A stretch of 64,000 nucleotides of DNA from Undaria pinnatifida (lineage: Eukaryota > Sar > Phaeophyceae > Laminariales > Alariaceae), in contig JABAKD010000020.1 in the NCBI GenBank assembly GCA_012845835.1, positions 19,699,606 to 19,763,605 of the forward strand. Direction: 5' to 3'. The first letter of the stretch is position 1, and every line of letters starts with the position of its first letter. Shown here piece by piece: positions 25,355 to 36,997 of the stretch. Below the pieces are notes generated by a model, which saw only the letters and a program-made list of their open reading frames with translations, had not been told where the DNA came from and did no database searches. A program made the translations under genes and the position numbers.

Positions 25355-25948
25355 GTCAGCCTCGTCGATACGTTGGGTTCTTCCAGTAGAGTTTAGCGCT
25401 TGTTCGAAAAAATGCTTGAGGTACACTTTGTACGAGACAAAGATGCTCATCCCTACGTCGCTTGAGTGGGTTTGGTTCGGTTAGGGTTAGGGATAGGGAT
25501 AGGGATAGCGTTAGATGCAATTCAAAGTGTATGCCAACCGTTTACTCGAATCTCTGGTAGGGTGCCTTGATTTTTCCCACGGTCGCTCGGCGGTGCTATT
25601 GCTGCACCGTGCGAACCACAAGTGTTAGCCCCTGTCCTGCTGCAAACATTGTCCTACACTAATTCCAAGTACTTTGTTCCCCGGAAACACCGGGACAGTT
25701 CTAAAAGGGTTATTAATACTGTAGCCCTAGAAATTCAGTGCTTGATGTGTTCTTTCGTTTGATTGGTTGCTGTATTTTGCCGTGGGCCGTGAGTACACAG
25801 GAGGAAGGCCATGCGTGTAAGACTTCAATGCTCTCCTACGGCGTAAGCTCCCGTACTGGCGACGCCATCCGTCTTATTTATAGTTGTTTGAGCCTGCCGC
25901 GCGAACACGGACTGGGTTGTGGACATGAGTTTTATGAGAAACGACCGC

Positions 25949-26030
25949 ACCCACAATAACAACAACAACAACAAAACAAAAACATTAACAACGACAACAA
26001 CAACAACAGCAACAACAGCAACAACAACAT
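25949..26030 (+). repeat. (CAA)n tract with interruptions
   Basis: AACAACAAC units broken by AAAACAAAAACATT and CGA/CAG variants. Confidence 0.8.
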
Positions 26031-27216
26031 TGCTAACGGTCATCTGCCCCCGTGCATCCCTTCCTACCTTGCTATTGATTGCTATTGATGGACAGCTCTC
26101 ATTGACGACGAGAACGCCGTATGCTGCCCTGACACGGAGGGCGATTTTCTGTCATGCTGTTTTGCCGATTGACCACGGCCAGAGGATCATTGACCACGAC
26201 CAACGGTCAGGCCAACTGTAAGAGGCGCGGCGCGAAACGGACAGTTCATCGCTAAACCGCATCATTGTGGTTGTTACCTTTGTGGTGGAGCGTTGTATTT
26301 TTAGATGACTGTACGAGAGGGCAGTTGGCTCACGTTTAATGTTGGGTGGTAAGCAGACGCTCTCGACGTCAGGATTTTTTTTATCTGGGGGGTTTCCCAG
26401 CGTAAAGCTGTTAGTTTTCTACACCCGATCATGGTGTTGACGCTCCCACTGTAGGCATGGCTAATGCTAGTGCTAGCGCGAGATGGTAGGTGCCAAGGGT
26501 GTGTTTACTAAGGCATATACTCTAGGGTACTCGGGTACCACCCCTGTTTGTTTTGGTCATACTCGGATACATACCCGAGTACCCCAAGAGTATAGAACCG
26601 CTTACTGTGATGGCGGGCACTCCGGAGGTTGCCCTCGGCTTATTCTCCCACCTCTCAGCCATTCTCAGTTCGTACGGGGTTCCACGGGAATTTTTTTTTC
26701 AGGATCGATATCTTGAGTGGTATTTCGTACCTCTTTTTCGAGCTTGTTCCTGTAGTACTCCTGTTGTTTTCCTTTTTCATATATTGCGTAGACATACGTT
26801 TCGTATTTTGACACAAGTACGACTTTTTTTTAAAACCTGTTTCTGCTACGTACGCACACACACCACGAACGAACGCACAAAGCAAGCTCCGATAGCCACA
26901 CCACCTACCGACCGCAAGCACAGCAGCGCAGCCTTGAGTCGGCCCAGAGGAGCAGCAACGTGCGTACAGTGGGTAGTATAAGTATTAGTAGTACGTTCGT
27001 TTCGATCAGAAAACGAACTCAAGCAAGCAGACGAGATCCTTTAGTCCCGCTCGCGTGTGATTGTACTTATATAATACTCGTGCACGTGGTGTCCGAGCCT
27101 TTTTTCCTGGAACATGGTGGCGGGACACTTGGCATTATCAAAGCCGCCCGTTTGTACCTACAATCAATCGTGGACCTCTGTCCGTATCATAATCGTTTGT
27201 TGTATTTTTCATTCTT

Positions 27217-27272
27217 GAGCGAGCGTAGCGGGCAGGGAACGCCGCCCGCGGAGCGAAACGCCTTGTATACCC
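27217..27272. repeat. GC-rich hairpin element H1, imperfect, reverse orientation
   Basis: GAGCGTAGCGGGC ... GCCGCCCGCGGAGCG then CCTTGTATA: the same element as at 19686 in reverse, with a diverged stem. Confidence 0.5.
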
Positions 27273-27939
27273 TGCTGAACGCACCCTTTGGTAGGTTCCT
27301 AGGCGCTTGACGAGCCAATGACGGCCTTACGCGATTGAGGAGTGCGTACGCATGATATCTTTGGTGGATGGTATGACGACTCTATGTTGTGCCATATCCC
27401 ACTCGGCGGAGGATTGGCATCGAGTACATCTCATCTCGCGGATGTAATGTGTTCTGACCAAAACGCGCGGAGACTGGCTCGGAAGAGCTCGAATAGTGTC
27501 GTACATGTTGGCCGCTAGTATACGCCTATCTATTTTGTAGAAGGGGTAGTGGTTTGGTTGCAGCCCTTCTTAGTGACAATCAATAGGGGATTCGTAGTGA
27601 CTGAAATTGCTGAGATGACTAATTGGGCTTGCAGCCATGAAGATATAGGCTGGGGGGATATAGGGTAGGCTTAATGGCTGTATTTGGTTCGATTCGCCTC
27701 TGCTACTACAATAGCAGGTCGATAAGTTGCCACCAAGAGTTAGGTTAGTCATTTGACACGAGGCTTTGCGTGGCGGGTAGGCTACAGGTGCTAAAGGTGC
27801 TAAAGGTTCCGCGCCTTTGACTCATCCCACCGCCGTAGGGGTTACACTTTTTGCCCTAAAACGTCCCTGGCCAATTGAGCTCCTCATGTGAGGAACTACC
27901 TACAGGTTAGTGAAGCAATTTGACGACTAAATAATGTTT

Positions 27940-28085
27940 TAGGACTAAGGCATAGAAGCTTGGTCGGGTTGTGCGAACGAACGAATGCCTTCCAAGTCAT
28001 GTTGTATCGGGTGAGATATTGAGTTCCTCATGTGAGGAAACTCAGGGACTGATCGGATGATGCTGCACCCGTACCGTGGGATAGC
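27940..28085 (+). repeat. Dispersed repeat R2, copy 1
   Basis: GGACTAAGGCATAG, TTGGTCGGGTTG, GAATGCCTTC and GAGATATTGAG occur in the same order at 36770-36915. Noncoding. Confidence 0.5.
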
Positions 28086-30420
28086 TCCTTTGTGAATTTT
28101 ACGTACTTTAGATTTTATGGAGATGGCGTCGAGATTGATCAGTAGAAAGCGGCGAACTGGGCGCGAACGTAGCACATCATGAGTGCAGGCATGCGTGTTT
28201 TAGGGGTACTGAACGCTGCAGCGAGGAGCCTTCGCATCCCCTTCAGAATTGCACGTCGGTGCGGCCGCAGAACGTGTCGGCGTTGTTTTGAAGTCAGAGC
28301 GTATAGTGCTCCTTCCATAGGTCTGCCGACGCCTATTAATAGTGCAGTGGTGTCCCTGCCACGTGTTGGCCGTGTCTCGTCGGTTGTTGGTGTTGCAGTT
28401 GTAGTGCACTTTTTCACAAGGAGCACTTTTCGCCTGGGAGAAAGACGTTTAGTGCCCGCAGTTTTCTGAGTGGTCAATTTTGTAGGTTGGAAATTTTCGG
28501 TTGGTGGAATTTTTTTGTTCGACATTTGTCGTCATCCGGGATCGTGACGTCACTTTTCAGCAAAAAAATATAAAAAATGGATAATTGGCCGTGGATGGTG
28601 AGGTCAGCCGTCTGTTTTTCTATATACTGACCGGTGCATGCACACGCCTCCACGACAGCGCCGCCTGTCGACGCAAGAGAGTCGAAGAATTGCCATGTGT
28701 TACGATGCGTTCTCATACTGTGGAGAACTACCTACCTCAGGGAAAGCCTCGGCAAGCACAGCTATGATACGTACCGGTAACGAGCGCGTGCTTTGAATAC
28801 TACGGTAAGTTGCAGCTGTAGACTCCGCCACTTAACCGCAGAATATACCAATTTACGATATTTTCATCATTGGTGTGTCTGGTGTATGTTTGCCAAAAAC
28901 TGCGGATTTTTTTCTAGCAAAAACCAATGCCACGACTTTTGGGGTGATGAGCGGGTGGAACACACAACGCGGCGCACCTGGACTGGCCCATACACCCACG
29001 CCCATTTGAGACGGAGAGGCCACTCTGGAACTACCACGTCGGTTGCATGCACATGCGAATTAATGTGGACACTTACCATGATTTGTGCATAATTCGCTCG
29101 TCGTCATGCGTACCCATATCTTGCACGTTTTCGTTGGATCGATTGCATGCGGTATATGCCAACCGCACCGCGGCTGCGCTGTGCGCCTTGGGTACTTTTA
29201 GTTGAGGAGCGCGTAGCTCTTTAGGCTACACATGTCGTACAAAGCATTTGTCTCTGCTTGGGCGTGAGTGAGGTAACAGTACTTCGTACCCGCAGCCTCC
29301 CGCGCAAAAAACGGCGGAATGTTCGACAACGTCACATACCAGTACAGACATGCATGCATAAATGCTTCGCGCTTTGAAAAAACAACACCGCTCTTCCGGT
29401 AAGAAAGGTAGGAATGGCAGCAGTAGTATGACAGCAATTTATAAGCGACAAGGAGGAGCGTCACGAAAGGGGTTCCCACGCGATAAAATGGACATTGCAG
29501 ATGATTTACAATAAAACGAAAAGCGAGGGAGCAGCACGGCAATGCCATTAATTTCCGCTGCGCATTACACAAAAAAGCAGGGGAGACGTAATTGCCGCAC
29601 TCGGCCTTTTAGGGTGTTCTAGCCAGATTGCAGCGTGGTGGATGTGCTTCGTCAGCCTAGGGCGAGTCTAGCAACGACTTTATCCGCTCATCGGGTAAAA
29701 AATTATCGCATTTCATTCGCCGTGTCGTGAAAAGCAGACACCCATTTTTTGACAACAAACTAAAAGCGGGGAAGCCGCACCAAAGAAAGGGGGTTTTAAC
29801 CAGAGTGTCACATGGTGAATAGGCTGCACAAGCCTTGAACGTTTACTAGCAACGACTCCATCCGGGTAGCATTGGTCAGTGCATTCATCATGTCGGATTA
29901 AAACGCTTCACACGGAAAGGATCTAGTCTATCATAGACGAGCCACCGCCAACACCAGCCACATGGAAAACCAGACCAGCTCAAGGCCAGGCTGCTAACAT
30001 GCTAAATAACTTGCCATACTTGTCTCACTCTGGATCATGGGACAACGCCATAACGCCTTTTATACTTACACAACCACCTCCAAGCGTAATTCGACATAGC
30101 GCAAAAGCCGAGCAACTGCCTGGGGAGCACAACAGCAACAGGTGCTCTTCTATTTACTGCAATAAGCACAAAGGGCCCCCTCCCACAGCGTGCGTGTCAT
30201 ACCGGGATTCTATCGACGACAATGCAAGCAACAGACAATCGAAGCGAGTTCAACCAAAGCACCATCGACGACAACGCAAGCAAAAAACAAGATAAAACGA
30301 TACCGGCCATCTAACTAAACCAAAAATGACACCGGTAAGACGCAAAAAAAAACGCCCTTCTAACAAGACGTACGAATGAAATGATGCCAGGTGCCGGCCA
30401 TCAATACAAACCGGGCTGTT

Positions 30421-33201
30421 CTAGATTGCCTCTGCCAATACCGGATCTGCGAGATGGTCGCCAACCTCGTCCAACCCAGCTATCGCCACCGTTTCCAATC
30501 GCTGCCGAACGTGTTCCGTTCGTGGCTCAAGGACATCATGCCAAACCTTTACCGCTTGCGCCCTACAATACTGCAAACCGCTACTGGCCACCGTTCCCCC
30601 CCGTCCGCCAATCACCTTAGCTGCTTGCACGGCCACCTCCATCGCTACGCCCGCCCATCGTTTCCCCCAATCCCTCCACTCCTCGGTACGTTCAATCCTC
30701 GCTACCTCTCGAGAGTCCTCGGGTACTCGAAACTTTTGCAGAGCCTCGGGACTGACATCGATCGGCTTCATCGGGGGCATGGTGAATTTCTTGGCATGAT
30801 CAGACCATACACCGGTCGCCGTGCCCGGTGAGCCCGCCGACTCGCCGTCAGCGCGTGACCCGGGCGGCTCCGAAAAACGGAAGACTCGGCGCTCACGAAG
30901 GGACTCTTCTTCGCCCTGCTCTCCCGACCCCACCCCTTCCGCGTTATCGCTGCCTCCTTTTGAGTTAGTTGGTGACGTTTCGGTGATGTCGGCGGCATCC
31001 CGTGGAGCGTCGCCCCCTCCAGCCGAGTCTTCATCCGGTCGCACACGACCTGCAAGCGGGGCATCTGATTCGCTTGACTCACGAGCCGACCCGACCGACT
31101 CCTGCCCAACGGCCGCCAACGGCGATCCAGAAGCCTCGCCAATGTCGACCCCTCTCCCCGCACCTGGCCCACTATCAACCGCAGCAGCGTCGGTCTCTGG
31201 CAATCTCCCACCCTTCGTCGACTCCAGTGGCTCCACTACCCCCACACCCTCCTCCCCCCTCCCCGCCCCACCCTTCTCAGCGCTGTCCCCGGCAGAGGCA
31301 TCAGGGTTTCCGATCCCGCTGGTGTCCTCGTCAGCCCTCTCGGTCAACGCCTCTCCGCTATCCAAACCCTCGACGGCGCCGACAGCTGTAGTACGCTCTT
31401 CGTCTTCACCCGTCGCCCCTGCCCTCGCGTTCACCTCCGCGCCATCAAGAGGCACAGCAAGAGGCACATCCTTTACAAACCTGCGGGGATCGCTCCGGTC
31501 ACCAGCCGCCTCGCCCCCCTCCACAGCGCCGATGACATTTTCCCGTAGTAATAGCTCCGCGACATCTCCCTCGCTGGGAGCGTTTGATTGTTGAACGCCG
31601 CTAGATATTGCTGCAGCCGCCCCCCCTTCCCAAGCATCCCCCTGCCCATCAATCTCTGGCGCTGCAGCCGTCATCTCGGGGCGGCTGAGGCCACCGTCAA
31701 CAGCAGCATCGTCCGGGACCCCCGTTTTTTCTAATTGTACCCCTAGCTCCAGCACCCCCAATCCGGCCTGACCCGCAGAGCCACCGCTGGCATCGTCGAT
31801 ATCGACCAAGTCCGTCCCCGCGCCTGCGTTGCCTGCTCCACCACCACCACCACCACCACCACCACCAACAGGAAAGGAATCAGCGCCCGCAGCATCTCCC
31901 GAAGTTGCAACCTCTTCTGCAGCCCCTGTGTCCGCAGCCGGGCTAAATCGAATCGGGTCTGGTCCGTCCGCAGTTAGCGTGAGACCCCCGTCCTCTACAA
32001 CGAGGGCGTCGCCAGGGACAGCCGGACCACTTTCAACTATCTCATGTTCCTGCCCCGTCAGGTAACCGGTAACCGGTGCACTCCCTTCATCGTGTTCCGC
32101 TAGACCCCCCTCGCTCAACGCCGCAACCATCTCATCAGGTGTCGTTGCATCCCCCTCACCGTCCTGTCCCAACCCCCCCTTGCTGAATGCCCCCACCTGC
32201 TTAGATGCCGTTGTAACCCCGTCACAGTCCCGCCCCAACTCCACCTGGCCAAACGACTCCAACTCCTTAGATGCCGTTGCATCCGCTGGAGCGTCACCGA
32301 CCTCTGCCTCTTCCACGCAAGCAGTCCCCGAGGCATCCCCAACCTCAGGTTGCGACCGCGAATAGGGTGGACGAACGGGAGCTGGCACGTCGTCCAGCAA
32401 AGGGCCGGCCTCTGTCACGTCTTCCAGTGCAACGGCAGCCTCGGTTGCAGCACAGCCTTCTCCCGCGGTTCCCGTGTCAACATCATCTTCGGCAGCGATG
32501 ACTGTCACAACAGCAGCAGCATCAGTACCGTTGCCAGCGTCCCCAATTTCCGACCCTTGCTCGTTGCGGCTCTCCGTAGAAACAACCCCCTTTGGCTGAG
32601 AACCGAGCTCGGGTGGGACGCCGGTGCCCACCGGCATATCTTGCTCGCCCACCTCCTCTTCCTTTGCGCCTTTCTCCCCATCCGCCTCCTCCTCCTCCTT
32701 CTCTTGTTCTGCCTCAACTAGCTTACCGAGTTCAGCCGCATCCACGCTCGCTGGATGCTGTTCTTCACCCCCCCCCAGCACTACCCGCGACAGGGGTTCT
32801 TCTTCGCTTCGTTCTCGCTCCCAGCGCACTCGCGTAGGCGCTGCTGTGCCGTCAATTCCATCAACAACAGGACCCATGCCCGCCGGGTCGAGCTTGTTAT
32901 CGTCGAGAGCTGACCCGAGGGTTCCAAAGGTATGCTGCAGCAGCCTCGACAGTGTTTGGTCTGCGCTCTCCTCCACGTCAAACGACGTCTCGGCAGGCCT
33001 TGGCCGACTACCGGGCCTGAGGCTGGAAGCTTGCGTTTGGTGGATAAGAGGGGGCTGCATAGCTCCAAGAGAAATTATGTCCATGTCATCGTCATGACTA
33101 CTAGCACTAGGGCCGGCCCCGGCAGCGCCGTAATGCTGGAATCCCGCCGCGGCGACGTAGCAGAGCCCGACACGCCGAGTCAATAGAGGGCGCTTGCTCA
33201 T
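30421..33201 (-). CDS. Hypothetical acidic low-complexity protein, 926 aa, single exon
   Basis: One uninterrupted frame from an ATG to TAG with no obvious intron. I do not recognise the family. Residues 1-30 are basic then mildly hydrophobic (LTRRVGLCYVAAAG), which could be a targeting or membrane segment. The middle (about 70-790) is rich in Glu, Asp, Ala and Gly and looks disordered. It holds three imperfect repeats of 22-23 residues at about 307-328, 329-350 and 351-373 (pattern A-T-x(5)-F/L-S/G-x-G-G-L-x-x-D-G), and an 11-Gly run coded by a GGT repeat. The last ~130 residues are less biased, with amphipathic stretches such as WRDWGKRWAGVAMEVAVQAA, and may be the only folded part. The opposite strand carries a 257-residue Ser/Pro-rich frame, taken as its shadow. 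Length and bias support coding; function unknown. Confidence 0.6.
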   Translation of the reverse strand: MSKRPLLTRRVGLCYVAAAGFQHYGAAGAGPSASSHDDDMDIISLGAMQPPLIHQTQASSLRPGSRPRPAETSFDVEESADQTLSRLLQHTFGTLGSALDDNKLDPAGMGPVVDGIDGTAAPTRVRWERERSEEEPLSRVVLGGGEEQHPASVDAAELGKLVEAEQEKEEEEADGEKGAKEEEVGEQDMPVGTGVPPELGSQPKGVVSTESRNEQGSEIGDAGNGTDAAAVVTVIAAEDDVDTGTAGEGCAATEAAVALEDVTEAGPLLDDVPAPVRPPYSRSQPEVGDASGTACVEEAEVGDAPADATASKELESFGQVELGRDCDGVTTASKQVGAFSKGGLGQDGEGDATTPDEMVAALSEGGLAEHDEGSAPVTGYLTGQEHEIVESGPAVPGDALVVEDGGLTLTADGPDPIRFSPAADTGAAEEVATSGDAAGADSFPVGGGGGGGGGGAGNAGAGTDLVDIDDASGGSAGQAGLGVLELGVQLEKTGVPDDAAVDGGLSRPEMTAAAPEIDGQGDAWEGGAAAAISSGVQQSNAPSEGDVAELLLRENVIGAVEGGEAAGDRSDPRRFVKDVPLAVPLDGAEVNARAGATGEDEERTTAVGAVEGLDSGEALTERADEDTSGIGNPDASAGDSAEKGGAGRGEEGVGVVEPLESTKGGRLPETDAAAVDSGPGAGRGVDIGEASGSPLAAVGQESVGSARESSESDAPLAGRVRPDEDSAGGGDAPRDAADITETSPTNSKGGSDNAEGVGSGEQGEEESLRERRVFRFSEPPGSRADGESAGSPGTATGVWSDHAKKFTMPPMKPIDVSPEALQKFRVPEDSREVARIERTEEWRDWGKRWAGVAMEVAVQAAKVIGGRGGTVASSGLQYCRAQAVKVWHDVLEPRTEHVRQRLETVAIAGLDEVGDHLADPVLAEAI

Positions 33202-33611
33202 CGTATCTCGGTCAGACCTCGTACCTGATGCAAAAAGAACCTCGGAGAGAGATAGCGGCAGTTGGAGGGATGGTCAACTTGCCTACATGCGGGCGTTGGC
33301 TCCTTTTTGACTACGGCTTCTTCTCATGTGTCGCACGACAGCAGGAACAACCAGAAAAGGGTTTCGTAAGAACATTGGAAGCTTTATTGGCATCGACAAC
33401 ATACCCCCGCTTTAGCGGAAAAAAAAAAAAAAAAACAATCGTTTGGTCGTTGGGATCTTCTATACTCGTCGTATCTCATCTCTGATCTTCCACGGATCTA
33501 CGGGTACGGGCTACAAGTATAACGGTTCATAGCCCATAGCTGATATATGTTTGGATCAGTACTACACAGTCCCTATATGAGTACGCACTCGTCGAAGTTG
33601 ACCAGGGTGTA

Positions 33612-33697
33612 GAGCCTTCAACAACATCAGCCGTAGTGAAGCGTAGTCCCAGCCTTCAACAACATCATCAGCCTAGTAGTACGTGGTGAAGCGTAGT
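33612..33697 (+). repeat. ~41-bp tandem duplication
   Basis: GCCTTCAACAACATCA and GTGAAGCGTAGTC occur twice, upstream of the 926-residue gene. Confidence 0.65.
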
Positions 33698-34295
33698 CGT
33701 GTTCTGGGGAACGGCAGCAACAACGAACGGCAGCATGATGATGGCAATCTGTTGTAGTACTCCGAGTAGGGGATGCGTGGTTGGTCGGTGTTGGGAAGCG
33801 TGCTCATCATGGGTTCCGTTGCCCTTGTTTGGTCTCTCCTCATCATGGTCAATTGCTTATTTATTTGCGTTATTTCCCTTGACTAGACTACACGTGAAGG
33901 ATTCTAAAAAACAGACATACATAATAACAGGCCTAGGCACGGTAGTGCGGGGTAACGCAGGGAAACGCAGGGTAGAGCAGGTAGAACAGGTAGTGAGATG
34001 TGGGGCGTCCTGCTTGTCCCATCATCGTCACCTACATTATGGCCTATCTATGATCGCCTTGACGTGAATGTGACATCTACTGTCACGTGGTTTCACCTCA
34101 ACCATGACATGGTTTCACGTCGAATCTAAAAACTATCCTTCTGCGGAGGGCATTCCATTGTTACAATTCTCATGCCCTGCTATGCATACGACGGGCATTA
34201 TTAGCAGTTAGTAGAAGTACTGCTGGAGTACTGCTGTTGTAGATGTAGTATTGGTTCTTCTCGCGAACGGTTTTTCTTTCCGATACAGCCGTGCT

Positions 34296-34345
34296 CGCTC
34301 TATAGCACCGGTTGCCAGTGCCGGTTGCACGCGCGCTATCTCTAC
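34296..34345. mobile_element. MITE-like fragment, family M1
   Basis: CTCTATAGCACCGGTTGCC followed by AGTGCCGGTTGCAC, i.e. two reversed copies of the M1 core word. Confidence 0.3.
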
Positions 34346-34748
34346 TCACGCACGATAATAATAGCGCCTGCGTTTCTGCGTCATCTACATACATTACTTT
34401 ACAATGATATTTATTTTTCCACCAATCTTCACCCGGCACAACCACAAGACCGAGATACACACACTGCAAACACAGCACGCAATGCCAACCGCAATGCATT
34501 ATGGACGCGAGGGCAAAACATATATTAGTCTAATTACATGCAAGCCAGCGCACCAGACTATATTTGCTACCACGGGCAGAAGAAAATGATCAGGAACAAG
34601 AAATTAACGCCAACAAAATGGGAAAACAAAAAATGTTGGAAATAAAGGGGGAAACACAGGACCGTGTATAATAAGTGCAAGAGTGCGAGTATTTCGGGCT
34701 GACGGCGCATATACCGGCGCTACGACAGAGAGACCACTTTTAGTACTG

Positions 34749-34775
34749 CTACTACTACTACTACTACTACTACTG
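34749..34775 (+). repeat. (CTA)n microsatellite
   Basis: Eight to nine CTA units. Confidence 0.85.
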
Positions 34776-35054
34776 CTGTACCCAGATAGGCACCATGGAA
34801 CACGTTTTTTAGTATTATTTGCTGCCAGCTTGATTTTTGAGACGTGAGCCTTGTTTCCCATCACATTAACAAAAAATGGACATAGCAGTGCAACCACCAT
34901 CTTGATGATTTGGGAAGGTCTGGCATCATGCATTCACAAAAGCAAATCAACCAACCACCGTATATAACAGAAAAACATGTATATAACAGAAAAACATAGA
35001 GCCAGAAGGTTCCCAGAAAAAAGCCCCCTCAGCCAGGCACCATTTTTTTCCCAT

Positions 35055-35444
35055 TGTTATAAGGCTTAGTTTGGGTAAGGTAAGCTATTGGTTAACCTTT
35101 TGCAAGTGGTCAAACGGACTAATCCCCCACTAATGCCTTAACAAATGGCGTCGTCGATAGACCATGGTTTTTTTGGGTCGTGGGTTCGATCCCGAAATCC
35201 ACCATACATAATAAACTTTTTCAGACTTTCCCCATGTCGAACTTGAAATATACTCTCCCCGGTATCCCCAGGAAATGAAACGGCTTGGATATCGACAGGT
35301 CCGCCCGTATATCCGGCCGACCTGCTATCCCGCCGTTTCAGGGGGGGAGAGTGTTATATAAGGCTTAGTTTGGGTAAGCTATTATTGGTTGACCTTTTGC
35401 AAGTGGTCAAACGGACTAATACCCCACTAATTAATACCTTAACA
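35055..35444. mobile_element. TRIM-like miniature LTR retroelement
   Basis: Two direct repeats of about 90 bp (35055-35143 and 35352-35444), each starting TGTTATA and ending CCTTAACA, so each has TG...CA ends with a short inverted TGTTA/TAACA. Just inside the left repeat, two bases on, is TGGCGTCGTCG, a possible primer-binding site. Immediately before the right repeat is the polypurine tract AGGGGGGGAGAG (35340-35351). The 208-bp interior has no coding capacity and contains GGGTTCGATCCC, a tRNA T-arm/box-B-like sequence. This is the layout of a terminal-repeat retrotransposon in miniature. A clean target-site duplication was not found. Confidence 0.7.
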
Positions 35445-35544
35445 TTAGCTCGTGTTTCTCATTATCTTCTATGATACGCACCTTCTCACCTTCTCACAAG
35501 TTCAACTCCTCATCAATCAAGTGGAACTATGGGTTAATAATATA

Positions 35545-36160
35545 TTATAAAAAATAAAAATACACTCCAGCTGTGAGATCGAATATTTTGTCGAAACTCA
35601 TCTTTGCAAGCTGTGTGTGATACTCCGATCGAGCGCGTATTACGGGTTGTGTGTCCTCATTAAGGATATAGGTCGGCGATTCCCCTTGCAACTACAGCGT
35701 AGCTATCAGGGTCAACAGGGTGATGTTAGGCAGTCTGTGCGCGGAAACTATAAAACCCGTTTTTGAGGGGAACAACATCTGACAGCTGTGGAAGGAAATG
35801 CATCAGTTTATCAAGTGAATCCTGTACGTCGAATAACCGGTGAGGGGAGGGCGGAGTTTTTAAGGACGTGGGGGCCTGGGTTTGATCAAGAGGGAGCGGG
35901 CGGGGGGGGGGGGGGGGGCGGGGGCGGGCGGGGCAGGTCAATTTGTGCGTGGAAACTATAAATCCTATCCTATAAGTCGTACAACCAGTGAGGAGAGAGC
36001 GGAGCGTTCGAGGGGGTCGTCGGGGGGGGGGGGGGGGGGTCGGGGAGGTGGGGGTCGAGGGGGGGGGGGGAGGGGGGGGGAGGGGGGGCGAAAGGGTTTT
36101 TTAAACAACATCAGGTCGCATAGATGTAGGGGTTTGCTATACGCGTGGTGCTAGGCCTAG
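35545..36160 (+). repeat. Dispersed repeat R1 copy with long G tracts
   Basis: Same head as at 16610 (CTCCAGCTGTGAGATCGAA) and body, with G runs of 17-18 at 35901-35918 and 36024-36041 and further G-rich DNA to 36085. The tail segment GGTTTGCTATACGCGTGGTG matches the 17190 region. Confidence 0.7.
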
Positions 36161-36769
36161 GCGATGGTGCGGGTGGTGGGGAAGGAGGGGGCGTCCTGTT
36201 TTCTCCCCACTGTCGTCGAAGATGTTGTGGTCCTGTAGATGTCGCGGCCATGTCTGGTGCTCTTGTTAGTGGTGCTCATGAAAGCATGCCCTAGCGTGTA
36301 GTAGATGATCGCTGAGTGGTGTTCCTTTCCTTTACATGAAGCCAGGTAGTATATGTCAACGCAACCGCTTGCTTGAAAGCGACAAATGAAATTCTTCACA
36401 CACCTGATACAGAGGAGACGCGGCCCGAGGATTGTTCAGTATACCGACCGTCAGGAACAGGTCATTGAGCAGTTTTTTTTTTTTTTCTATCCTCCGGCGG
36501 ATGGGGCAAAATAAAGCTTTAGCTCACCACACTTCCACGTATTTTCATACGCGTCGTGTGTCGATTTAACTTAATTGCCTTCACAATCCAGCGCTAGCTG
36601 GCGCGTCCTTCGTTCGGTTCCCACTACAGCGGTAGCGTGAGCAGCGCACTTGATTTTTACTACCGCTCAATATATATGATGATGACTTTACAAGTATTAG
36701 TCTAGACTAAACATGTAGATCTGTTTTATTATAACTATTTTTAGTATTATTAGTATTAATAGTATTATG

Positions 36770-36915
36770 AGTAGGACTAAGGCATAGCAATATTGGTCGG
36801 GTTGCTCGCATGAATGCCTTCGAAGACATGACATGCATCGGGTGATGATGGTGAGATATTGAGGTCCTCATGTTAGAAGCTCAGAAACTTCTTAGACTAT
36901 TCTGCACCCTTAGGG
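36770..36915 (+). repeat. Dispersed repeat R2, copy 2
   Basis: Direct copy of 27940-28085, about 75-80 percent alike by eye, next to the 3' flank of the non-LTR retrotransposon. Confidence 0.5.
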
Positions 36916-36983
36916 ATGACTCGGCAGTATTATACTATTAATAGTATTAATAGTATCAATAGTGATAGTCTAGTATAACAGTG

Positions 36984-36997
36984 ATAGTCTACTATTA
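36984..36997. other. Putative target-site duplication, 3' side of the retrotransposon
   Basis: ATAGTCTACTATTA on the plus strand, identical to 41054-41067. Surrounding sequence is simple and repetitive, so chance identity is possible. Confidence 0.5.

Larger units (their letters stand above)
25355..30420. other. Gene-poor stretch
   Basis: Contains (CAA)n at 25949, H1 at 27217 and R2 at 27940. At 28139-28525 frames are open on both strands (128 codons minus from ATG, basic; 96 codons plus) with no family features. At 29198-29572 a 124-codon minus frame lacks an ATG. Nothing else supported. Confidence 0.4.
33202..35054. other. Intergenic DNA upstream of the 926-residue gene
   Basis: Tandem duplication at 33612, M1 fragment at 34296 and (CTA)n at 34749. 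No gene seen. Confidence 0.4.

Noticed and set aside
28139-28525. 128-codon basic minus frame from ATG, and 96-codon plus frame over the same DNA
   Set aside because: Both strands open, no motif, and neither has a convincing splice or family signal; left as undecided.
29198-29572. 124-codon minus frame
   Set aside because: No ATG at its start, no family motif, adjacent only to intergenic DNA.
30821-31594. 257-codon plus-strand Ser/Pro-rich frame
   Set aside because: Lies wholly inside the longer minus-strand 926-codon frame and mirrors its Glu/Gly/Ala-rich codons; no family features.
35145-35210. tRNA gene
   Set aside because: GGGTTCGATCCC resembles a T arm, but the stem has mismatches, no cloverleaf forms, and it sits inside the TRIM-like element.
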